The position numbers and the translations under genes were made by a program. Below are positions 1 through 6,361 of a stretch of 29,165 bases of DNA, piece after piece (the first letter of the stretch is position 1; every line of letters starts with the position of its first letter). Origin of the DNA: G963677485 sp964519405 (GTDB lineage Bacteria > Armatimonadota > HRBIN16); NCBI GenBank assembly GCA_964519405.1, contig CAZFLA010000027.1, forward strand, positions 1-29,165, in the 5' to 3' direction. Below the pieces are notes generated by a model. It had not been told where the DNA came from. It ran no database searches and saw only the letters and a program-made list of their open reading frames with translations.

Positions 1-98
1 CCTCCATATCCGCGTTCATTGGCGTTCATTTGTGTTATCCGCGTTAGTGTTCCTAGGAAACCTAACCGCGGATGAACGCGGATGAACGCGAATATACG
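1..98 (-). repeat. Dispersed GCGGATGAACGCG-type intergenic repeat, inverted copy
   Basis: The reverse complement of this stretch reads as the same succession of blocks seen at 19222-19588: a TTCGCGTTCATCCGCGGTT block, then GAACACTAACGCGGAT, ACACAAATGAAC and AATGAACGCGGAT. The two sites are in opposite orientation, so this is a dispersed family and not a local tandem array. Inside the copy the short word GCGGATGAAC occurs twice in a row. No ORF is supported. The remainder up to the greA start (99-339) is AT-rich, and I see nothing definite in it apart from the greA ribosome binding site. Confidence 0.75.
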
Positions 99-339
99 TA
101 AATTCCGCCTCAAAAACTTTACATTTCGCAAATCATTAACGATATTCGGCTCACATCAACATATTTACATCAATTACACCAATATGTGATGAAGAGGGAA
201 CAAATATCATGGTACAATACGTCTATATTTCACAGGATAATAGATACAAGATGGAGAGTTAGGGTATAACTAACATAAACATCTCCCCCGCCTAAATAGG
301 CCAGATATCGCACATCCGGTGCGGAGAAGGGGTAATAAC

Positions 340-825
340 ATGAGCACAACACATATAAGAGGTTTTCTTCTCACGGAAGAGGGCCGTCAAACACTGAAAA
401 ATGAACTCGAACACCTCGTCACTGTGGCCCGCAAAGAGATTGCCGATCGGATACGCACTGCGAAAGAGTTTGGGGACATTGCGGATAACCCTGAATATGA
501 TGACGCCAAAAACCAACAAGCTTATATAGAAGGACGCATTGAAGAGCTTCATAGCTACCTCGACAATGCGTATACCGTCGACAGTGGCAGTATCTCCACC
601 GACACCGTGGGGTTCGGCTCCCTTGTCACCGTCTACGATGCCGATAATGATGACGAATGGACGTTCAGACTGGTCAGCGCACCTGAAGCCGGTGATGACG
701 ATGATCTGTTATCTATCGATTCCCCATTGGGTAAAGCACTAGTTGGGCATGCCGTGGGTGACACCCTTGAGGTGAAAGCTCCTGCCGGTACGGTGAGGAT
801 AAAGATACTAGATATCGCTAAATAG
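340..825 (+). CDS. greA: Transcription elongation factor GreA
   Basis: GreA-family transcript cleavage factor of 161 residues, near the usual size of about 158. It enters the RNA polymerase secondary channel and stimulates cleavage of backtracked RNA. The N-terminal half (about 10-80) is the antiparallel coiled coil (LTEEGRQTLKNELEHL). The tip motif is GDIADNPEY at residues 45-53, where the family usually has GD-x-x-EN-x-EY, so the second acidic residue is Asp49 instead of Glu while the first (Asp46) is kept. The C-terminal FKBP-like domain follows. I start at ATG 340 because GGAGAAGGGG lies 7 bases upstream; an in-frame GTG at 319 would place that ribosome binding site inside the gene. A decayed copy of the C-terminal half lies downstream at 996-1296. 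Confidence 0.93.
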   Translation: MSTTHIRGFLLTEEGRQTLKNELEHLVTVARKEIADRIRTAKEFGDIADNPEYDDAKNQQAYIEGRIEELHSYLDNAYTVDSGSISTDTVGFGSLVTVYDADNDDEWTFRLVSAPEAGDDDDLLSIDSPLGKALVGHAVGDTLEVKAPAGTVRIKILDIAK

Positions 826-900
826 AAGGCTAATGCCTCACAATAATATCTGAACGATCACGTCGTGCGCCGCCGCGAATAGCAGGCGGCGTTCTCCGTT
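826..900 (+). pseudogene. Decayed 5' fragment of a second lysS copy
   Basis: Immediately after the greA stop, these 25 codons align without a gap to the first 25 codons of the intact lysS at 1297. Shared words include CTGAA(C/T)GATCA and CGCCGCGAA, and GCGGCGTT at the end. The former start codon is now AAG, and stops fall in frame at 844 (TAA) and 880 (TAG), so it cannot be expressed as lysS. Similarity fades after about 900. The position directly behind a greA stop (AAATAG then the start codon) is the same arrangement as at 1291-1299, which points to a tandem duplication of the greA-lysS boundary. Confidence 0.8.
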
Positions 901-917
901 GATAGCTGACTGCCGTG

Positions 918-952
918 TAGATGCCCGGATGTTGATCTTCACTGGGCATCTA
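918..952 (+). other. Inverted repeat between two pseudogene fragments
   Basis: A perfect 9-bp inverted repeat, TAGATGCCC at 918-926 and GGGCATCTA at 944-952, with a 17-nt loop. No T-tract follows, so it is not a convincing intrinsic terminator. It lies between the lysS and greA relics, where the breakpoint of the inferred duplication must be. It could be a leftover regulatory hairpin or chance. Confidence 0.45.
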
Positions 953-995
953 TGGCTGTAATATCGATATAATATCCCATCACCATCAGTTTATT

Positions 996-1296
996 CGTTG
1001 AAGATCGGATACAAGGGTTCCACAGTCACCGTCACAATGCGTATACTATAAACAGTGACAACATCCCCATCGATACCGCGGGATACGGCTCCCTGGCTGC
1101 TGTTTACGATGCCGCCAACGATGACGAATGGACGTTTGGGCTGGTCAGCACACCCGAATTTGGTGCTGATGACGAACTGCTACCGATCGATCCACCGTTG
1201 AGCACTGCGTTAGTCAAACAATAAGCGTGATGACGACTATAGGCTGCACCACCCGCGGATACGGTGAGATTACAGATATTGGATATTTCTAAATAG
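996..1296 (+). pseudogene. Decayed 3' half of a second greA copy
   Basis: From 1036 to 1296 this aligns codon for codon, without any indel, to the last 87 codons of greA (565-825), ending at the same AAATAG. The conceptual translation keeps NAYT, YGSL, VYDA, NDDEWTF and LVS, matching the FKBP-like domain of the intact gene. It is broken by in-frame stops at 1222, 1228, 1231 and 1240. Similarity upstream to about 996 is weaker and includes a short gap. The N-terminal coiled-coil half is missing. The stop abuts the lysS start (TAG then ATG at 1297). Substitutions without indels suggest decay by point mutation, perhaps with an earlier period of constraint. Confidence 0.88.
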
Positions 1297-2802
1297 ATGG
1301 AACAAAATACGCAACAGGATCTGAATGATCAAATGATGCGTCGCCGCGAAAAGCTGGCGGCGTTAATCAACAGTGGCTTCAACCCCTATGCCATTGAAAG
1401 CTTCGATCGCACCCATTACTGCAGCGAGGTTCACGAAAACTTCGATTCGTTAACGGAACAGCAGGTTGCTGTGTGCGGGCGAGTTGTGGCGCTGCGGCAT
1501 ATGGGCAAAGCCGCTTTCCTGCACATCGAAGACTGGAGCGGCAAAATCCAGGTTTATCTTCGCAAAGATGACATCGGTGAGCAGAACTGGCCGATGGTGA
1601 AGCTGATGGATCTCGGCGACTACCTCGGGGTCACCGGCAAGCCCTTTGTCACCAAAACAGGTGAGCAAAGCATCCATGCCAATGGCGTTCAGATACTGAG
1701 CAAGTGTTTGCGCCCTATCCCTTACGGCAAAGAAAAAGAGGGGCAGAACTGGAACACGCTCAACGATATCGAAATTCGGTATCGCCAGCGCTATCTGGAC
1801 CTACTGACTAACGATGAAGGCCGCCAGAGGCTAATTCAGCGCTGCCAGATTGTGTCCATGGTTCGCCGATGGCTTGATGAGCGCGGATTCCTTGAAGTGG
1901 AAACCCCGATGCTGCAAGAGGTCGCTGGTGGTGCTGCGGCCAAGCCGTTTATGACACACCACAACAAACTTGATTATGACTTCAAACTGCGAATCAGCAT
2001 TGAGTTGTATCTCAAGCGGTTGATAGTGGGCAATGTCGAAAAAGTGTATGAAATCGGCAAGGTATTCCGCAACGAAGGAATGGACCGCCGCCATAACCCC
2101 GAGTTCACGCTGTTGGAGCTATACCAAGCCTATGTGAACCTGGAGGAGATGGAGAACCTCACCGAACAGCTCTTCTACCACTGCTGCATGAAGCTGCATG
2201 GAGTGCCATATATCGAAGTTGCCGGAACTAAGGTCGACTTCACGCCGCCATGGCCACGCCGCACGATGCTGTCGCTCATCGAGGAATATGCTGGAGTGAA
2301 GCCAGAGGAGTTCGCCAGTTTTGAAACAGCATGTGCTGCGATGAATAGGGTGGGACTTCCAACCGAAGGCGAAAAGCAGGTCGGCGGTATCATGGAGAAA
2401 TTGCTGGAGCGGTTTGTTCAGCCGAATATGATACAGCCTGTGTTCATCACCGATCACCCGCTGGAGACTTCACCATTGGCGAAAAAACGGCAAGACAACC
2501 CCGCTTTCACCCGCCGGTTTGAAGCCTACATCCTTGGTCAGGAAGTTGCGAACGCCTTCAGCGAGCTCAACGACCCAGATGACCAGCGCGAGCGGTTTGT
2601 GGATCAGCTGAAGCAGCGAGCCGAAGGCAACGATGAGGCCCATCCGCTGGATGAAGACTTCCTGCAGTGCATGGAATACGGCATGCCGCCAACAGGCGGT
2701 ATCGGCATCGGAATGGACCGTATGGCCATTATCTTAACCGCTGCCGAGAGCATCCAGGATGTGATGTTCTTCCCAGCGATGAAGCCAAAAAGCCTGGGCT
2801 AA
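1297..2802 (+). CDS. lysS: Lysyl-tRNA synthetase, class II
   Basis: Cytoplasmic enzyme that charges tRNA-Lys with lysine using ATP. Its 501 residues match the usual length of bacterial class II LysRS. The N-terminal OB-fold anticodon-binding domain spans about 55-150. The class II catalytic core follows: motif 1 region PMLQEVAGGAAAKPF, motif 2 FRNEGMDRRHNPEFT from about residue 257, and motif 3 GIGIGMDRMAIIL near residue 468, followed by DVMFFPAMKPKS. The ATG directly touches the stop of the dead greA copy, and I see no clear Shine-Dalgarno sequence within 15 bases. The start is nevertheless supported by the ungapped alignment with the relic at 826-900. The ancestral arrangement probably relied on translational coupling from greA, which this copy has lost. 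Confidence 0.97.
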   Translation: MEQNTQQDLNDQMMRRREKLAALINSGFNPYAIESFDRTHYCSEVHENFDSLTEQQVAVCGRVVALRHMGKAAFLHIEDWSGKIQVYLRKDDIGEQNWPMVKLMDLGDYLGVTGKPFVTKTGEQSIHANGVQILSKCLRPIPYGKEKEGQNWNTLNDIEIRYRQRYLDLLTNDEGRQRLIQRCQIVSMVRRWLDERGFLEVETPMLQEVAGGAAAKPFMTHHNKLDYDFKLRISIELYLKRLIVGNVEKVYEIGKVFRNEGMDRRHNPEFTLLELYQAYVNLEEMENLTEQLFYHCCMKLHGVPYIEVAGTKVDFTPPWPRRTMLSLIEEYAGVKPEEFASFETACAAMNRVGLPTEGEKQVGGIMEKLLERFVQPNMIQPVFITDHPLETSPLAKKRQDNPAFTRRFEAYILGQEVANAFSELNDPDDQRERFVDQLKQRAEGNDEAHPLDEDFLQCMEYGMPPTGGIGIGMDRMAIILTAAESIQDVMFFPAMKPKSLG

Positions 2803-2836
2803 TTCGGCCTATATAGGCGGTTGACTATCTAGTGCA

Positions 2837-2879
2837 CAAGAGCTCGGTGGGGTATTTCCCCATCGAGCTCTTGCTTTTT
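2837..2879 (+). terminator. Rho-independent terminator of lysS
   Basis: A 16-bp stem, CAAGAGCTCGGTGGGG at 2837-2852 and CCCCATCGAGCTCTTG at 2858-2873, with a single G-T wobble and a 5-nt loop, followed by CTTTTT. The T-tract orientation fits termination of lysS. The hairpin sits between convergent lysS and the GH32 gene and could also hinder transcription from the other side, though no T-tract serves that direction. Confidence 0.92.
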
Positions 2880-2890
2880 AGCGCAGAAGT

Positions 2891-4489
2891 CTAGCGCTCC
2901 CAGATGGAGTGCAGTTCGTGCACTTCAAATCGCTGAACCTGCAGCGCTGATGTGGGGCTGCAGCTCACGGTCACCGCTCGGCGAGAGGCATCTGCGATGG
3001 CAGCGACAGGCATGTAGACCTCACCCTGATTGCCGAATATCTCCATAATGGTGCGGTCTACCACGATGCGCAGCTCCAATTTACCATCAGTCAGATGAAG
3101 CGGAGCAACACAGCCTTGGCAGTACAGCTTCTCGGCAACTGCATCATACAACACCGGTATTCCGCGCACTTCCGCGATGATCCACCCTTTGGCAGGCACC
3201 GATAGATTCAATAATACATCCATTGCCTCTGCGCCAAGATCCGCTTTCAGGGGGTGATTGGCTGACACAGAGATATTGGTATGCACGTAGCTTCTGCCGC
3301 GCAGTTGATCGAGCTCCTTCACAGGGTATGGCGTTAGGCGTACGCCCTGGGAGGTGGTTCGCAAACTGAGGCAGGTGGGCAGGTTCATACACTGGTTGAA
3401 CGGCATATCAGGAGCCGCAGCGGTCGCCCAGCCGATTTGTATTCGCCGCCCATCAGATGCGGGGATATTGTTGTATGTTTGCGCTGCATAGAACGCGTTA
3501 CCCCATGTAAACCGAGTTTTCTCCTCTTTGTCCGGCGTAAACTTATGACCGTCAAAATCGCCGATCATATAGCCACCATCAGCAGCAGACAGCACCCATT
3601 TCATATGAGCAGGATTGCCATCTACCGGAAGCTGATACATGTCTGGGCACTCGAAAAAGCCAGCGATGAAGCTCTGCCTCTCCCACTTTTTCAGGTCTTT
3701 GGAAGTAAAGAAGGCTAGCCCCTGCTTGCTGTCTTCCACCCGATACACCACAACAACAAACTGCTTGCTGGCCTCATGCCAGAACACGCGAGGGTCGCGT
3801 TCCTCGCCGGTATGCGATATCACGGGATTTTCGGAGGCAAGCGTCCAGCTTAGCCCAGCATCATTGCTATATGCCAACACTTCGCCTGATTCCGTGTCGG
3901 TAAGGTAGGCTAATAGGGCTTTATCACTGCCCGCTTGGAAACCGGCCGTGTTGTTTTCATCGACGATGGCACTTCCAGAGAACGCCATCCCCTTACATTG
4001 AGTGAACTGGTAGATGGCCGTGGGTTGTTCTTTCCAGTGGAACAGATCGGAGCTCACAGCATGTCCCCAGTGCATATTGTCCCAGTTCCAACCATATGGA
4101 TTATGCTGGTAGAACAGGTGATACTCACCCTTGTAGTAAACAAGCCCATTAGGGTCATTATTCCATCCGCGCCGAGAGCTGAAATGCACCATCGGACGAA
4201 GTTTTTCGTGGTAGAAGCTCGCCTCATCATGCATGTGAGCGGAGTTTTCTATGGCATGCAGCGGTTTTATGGATGTGGTGCTTTCGGTGCTGATGACCGC
4301 AGTTTTGCCCAGCTCCGACTGCATATCGCAAAACACCCAAAAATCGGGTTTGCCGTCGGCTAACTCCACTGCGAACTTGCGTACAGCTCGCCCGTCTACA
4401 GATATCGTGAGGTGCAGCTTCTCTGCACCGGTCTTCACGGGGATGTTGAGGTATCTATCTTTGATGACTAGTGTGCGTTGAATCGCCAT
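2891..4489 (-). CDS. Glycoside hydrolase family 32 beta-fructosidase (levanase/invertase type)
   Basis: Hydrolyses beta-linked fructose from sucrose or fructans by a retaining mechanism. The five-bladed propeller carries all three hallmark motifs: WNNDPNG at 109-115 (nucleophile Asp112), RDP at 231-233 (transition-state Asp232) and ECPD at 280-283 (acid/base Glu280). Residues 1-95 form an extra beta-rich N-terminal segment, and the C-terminal GH32 beta-sandwich runs from about 395 to 532. No signal peptide is visible, so the enzyme looks intracellular, which favours imported sucrose or short oligofructosides over polymeric levan. The start is preceded on its strand by GGAGAA about 9-11 bases upstream. 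It stands alone: no sugar transporter or fructokinase is adjacent. Confidence 0.93.
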   Translation of the reverse strand: MAIQRTLVIKDRYLNIPVKTGAEKLHLTISVDGRAVRKFAVELADGKPDFWVFCDMQSELGKTAVISTESTTSIKPLHAIENSAHMHDEASFYHEKLRPMVHFSSRRGWNNDPNGLVYYKGEYHLFYQHNPYGWNWDNMHWGHAVSSDLFHWKEQPTAIYQFTQCKGMAFSGSAIVDENNTAGFQAGSDKALLAYLTDTESGEVLAYSNDAGLSWTLASENPVISHTGEERDPRVFWHEASKQFVVVVYRVEDSKQGLAFFTSKDLKKWERQSFIAGFFECPDMYQLPVDGNPAHMKWVLSAADGGYMIGDFDGHKFTPDKEEKTRFTWGNAFYAAQTYNNIPASDGRRIQIGWATAAAPDMPFNQCMNLPTCLSLRTTSQGVRLTPYPVKELDQLRGRSYVHTNISVSANHPLKADLGAEAMDVLLNLSVPAKGWIIAEVRGIPVLYDAVAEKLYCQGCVAPLHLTDGKLELRIVVDRTIMEIFGNQGEVYMPVAAIADASRRAVTVSCSPTSALQVQRFEVHELHSIWER

Positions 4490-4540
4490 GATGAGTGCTT
4501 CTCCAGGATATAAGTATATATTGTAGTATTCGCTTTGCAG

Positions 4541-4791
4541 TCATGATATCCTGCATTCGGTCACCCTCACGGCGTTGTTGTTCAGCCGGTGATGTCGATC
4601 GTATCTATGTTAGATTTGCCGTGATGCCGCGGGTTTAGTCACCCACACGACTACATTCCGGGAGCTAGCGCTCCGGGAACTGCGTCCAGTGCGGGTTCCT
4701 GCACCGCGCGGTTTATCATTAGCGGCCGGCGTCGCTTCACTCCGGCCGGCGCATGGATGCTACTTCACCATCGGTCATGATATCCTGCATT
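4541..4791. repeat. 17-bp direct repeats bracketing repeat copy A
   Basis: TCATGATATCCTGCATT occurs identically at 4541-4557 and 4775-4791, enclosing 217 bp that contain copy A of the multi-hairpin repeat. The right-hand copy overlaps the end of the repeat unit (TCGGTCATGA, also present at the end of copy C), so this may be a local duplication of the unit's edge and not a target-site duplication. It lies in the intergenic region of about 390 bp between GH32 and the hydrolase; no gene is supported in that region. Confidence 0.7.
4621..4780 (+). repeat. Multi-hairpin dispersed repeat, copy A (full length)
   Basis: This is the longest of four copies (A here, B at 5798, C at 17951, D at 28956), all in the same orientation. 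The order of parts is: a TAGTC/GACTA stem around ACCCACAC; a 10-bp stem TTCCGGGAGC/GCTCCGGGAA with one G-G mismatch and a TAGC loop; GTGCGGG/TCCTGCAC; and a 7-bp CGGCCGG/CCGGCCG stem. It closes with GCATGGATG and TTCACCATCGGTCATGA. It contains no conserved reading frame. It could be a REP/BIME-like element, a non-autonomous transposon relic or a structured RNA. Confidence 0.8.
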
Positions 4792-4876
4792 AGGCCCGGA
4801 CACTGCCTATCTTTAGGTGTATTTTGCTATATTGTGAGTGAATGCTGATTTGAGATCATTATTTTGAGGTGATAAG

Positions 4877-5677
4877 TTGAGTCGCGAAGTAGTAAACCTG
4901 TGGCCAGAGGGCATGATGCCTGTTGAGACCGTAGCAGCAGAGGAAAAGTGGGACAGAATTGGCGAGGATATGTCCATTGTGACCAACATAACCACACCCA
5001 GCTACGAAGTATATTTAGCCGAAGACACCGGTAAACCCAATGCCGCCGTGATGGTGTGCCCGGGAGGAGCTTACGAGTTCCTGGCTTGGGCGCATGAGGG
5101 TGTAGAAATTGCCCAGTGGTTGAACAAACAAGGTATATCCGCATTTATTTTGAAATACCGTGTGCCTAAGAACCGTGATGGAGCACTGTGCGATGCCCAG
5201 CGGGCACTCAGCATGATCCGCCAAAATGCGGCCAAATATAACATAGATGCCGATCAATTAGGTATCATTGGGTTTTCGGCAGGATCCCATCTGTCTGTGC
5301 GCACCAGCACTAACTTCCATCAGCGCTTCTACACGCCCATTGACGAAGCCGATGCTTTTTCATGCCGCCCCTCATTTGCACTCATCATATACCCTGCGTA
5401 TCTCAGCACTGATGATTTCAAAGTGCTCACTCCTGGTTTACCTGTCAGTGCCGACACCCCGCAGACACTGCTGATCCAAGCAGAAGATGATGTGCCTTTG
5501 ATTGACAGCAGCCTGGCCTATTACATTGCATTGAAGGCAGCCGGTGTGCCTGTTGAGATGCACCTATATCCTGATGGCGGGCATGGTTATGGCCTGCGCA
5601 CCCAGGGCAAATCCACCGATGTGTGGCCAGCCGCCGCAGAGGCATGGCTTGCCCGTATACTGAACACCGCAAAATAG
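4877..5677 (+). CDS. Alpha/beta hydrolase, BD-FAE / acetyl-esterase type
   Basis: Serine esterase-type alpha/beta hydrolase of 266 residues, related to small bacterial acetyl-xylan or feruloyl esterases. Visible parts: the oxyanion-hole segment CPGGAY at 61-66, the nucleophile elbow GFSAGS with Ser134, an acidic pair in QAEDDVP (Asp204/205), and the catalytic His236 in DGGHGYG. It has no signal peptide, so it is probably cytoplasmic, deacetylating imported oligosaccharides or another ester. The start is TTG at 4877: GAGGTG lies 5 bases upstream, and the first ATG codons (residues 13-14) have no such site. Repeat copies A and B flank the gene on both sides. The substrate cannot be read from the sequence. 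Confidence 0.85.
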   Translation: MSREVVNLWPEGMMPVETVAAEEKWDRIGEDMSIVTNITTPSYEVYLAEDTGKPNAAVMVCPGGAYEFLAWAHEGVEIAQWLNKQGISAFILKYRVPKNRDGALCDAQRALSMIRQNAAKYNIDADQLGIIGFSAGSHLSVRTSTNFHQRFYTPIDEADAFSCRPSFALIIYPAYLSTDDFKVLTPGLPVSADTPQTLLIQAEDDVPLIDSSLAYYIALKAAGVPVEMHLYPDGGHGYGLRTQGKSTDVWPAAAEAWLARILNTAK

Positions 5678-5797
5678 CCCCGGTCTACCGTTGGGTTTAC
5701 AGTAGTCTGGCTGGCGAATAGGCCTTAATGGCATCAGTTATTCACCAGCCAAAACCCATCGCAGAGGTCCAACAGCTTGGATCGCATATGATCAGCC

Positions 5798-5937
5798 ATG
5801 ATGCCGCAGGTTTAGTCACCCACACGACTACGGTCCGGGAGCTAGCGCTCCGGGAACTGCGTCCAGTGTGGGTTCCTGCACCTCACGGCATGTCAGTAAC
5901 GGCCGGCGTCTCTTCACTCCGGCCGGCGCATGGATTC
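5798..5937 (+). repeat. Multi-hairpin dispersed repeat, copy B
   Basis: Closely matches copy A from ATGATGCCGC through the GGCCGGCGCATGGA block, including the CCGGGAGC/GCTCCGGG stem, the GTGTGGGTTCCTGCAC segment and the CGGCCGG/CCGGCCG stem with differing loop bases. It lacks the terminal TTCACCATCGGTCATGA of copies A and C. An open frame at 5728-6075 runs across it, but the frame follows the repeat and is not believable as a gene. Confidence 0.8.
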
Positions 5938-6361
5938 TATATGCAATTGGCTCATTTGCTTATATTTGGTCAGCGGTCAACGGAATTATGTAGCTTGGAG
6001 ATATCAGCTTCATACTTATGGTGTGACCAGTTAAACTCCATACATCCAGCACGCCATACCTTCCCATGTGTATGACGTTCGTGGTATCCCACACCTATCG
6101 AAGACAAAGCTGCGCTTTTGGAGACCATCTGAGCCTACTGATAGTATGTGCTGATCTCATATATTGAGGGACACCTACTAACCGCTTCACCCGCCTCGCA
6201 ATTGTTCCGCTTGGTCGCCGTTTGCCCCAAACTCCACACGAATATCTCATAACGCCAGATATTACTGAAACATATTTATACAGCAACAGTCTATTCATCT
6301 GTTCCTATGTAAAATCATCAGCATGAGGTCAGTATAACCGGTATGCTGTGGAGGTGAAACG
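5938..6361. other. Intergenic stretch without recognised features
   Basis: Apart from the strong ribosome binding site GGAGGTGA at 6350-6357, which serves the VIT/VWA gene, I find no gene, hairpin or repeat here. Reading frames on both strands are short and lack ribosome binding sites and family motifs. The promoter for the downstream gene must lie here or further upstream, but no clear -35/-10 pair stands out. Confidence 0.5.

Noticed and set aside
292..552. Reverse-strand open frame of 86 codons over the greA start
   Set aside because: It lies antisense to a well-supported greA, has no ribosome site, and its translation shows no coherent domain.
1222..1296. Readthrough or frameshifted functional greA copy
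   Set aside because: Four in-frame stops in a row and the missing N-terminal half make expression of a working GreA implausible.
4541..4791. Complete insertion sequence around copy A
   Set aside because: There is no transposase frame within or near the 217 bases and no terminal inverted repeats next to the direct repeats.
5728..6075. Open frame of 115 codons between the hydrolase and VIT/VWA genes
   Set aside because: Most of it is repeat copy B; its frame is not kept in the other repeat copies and it has no ribosome site.
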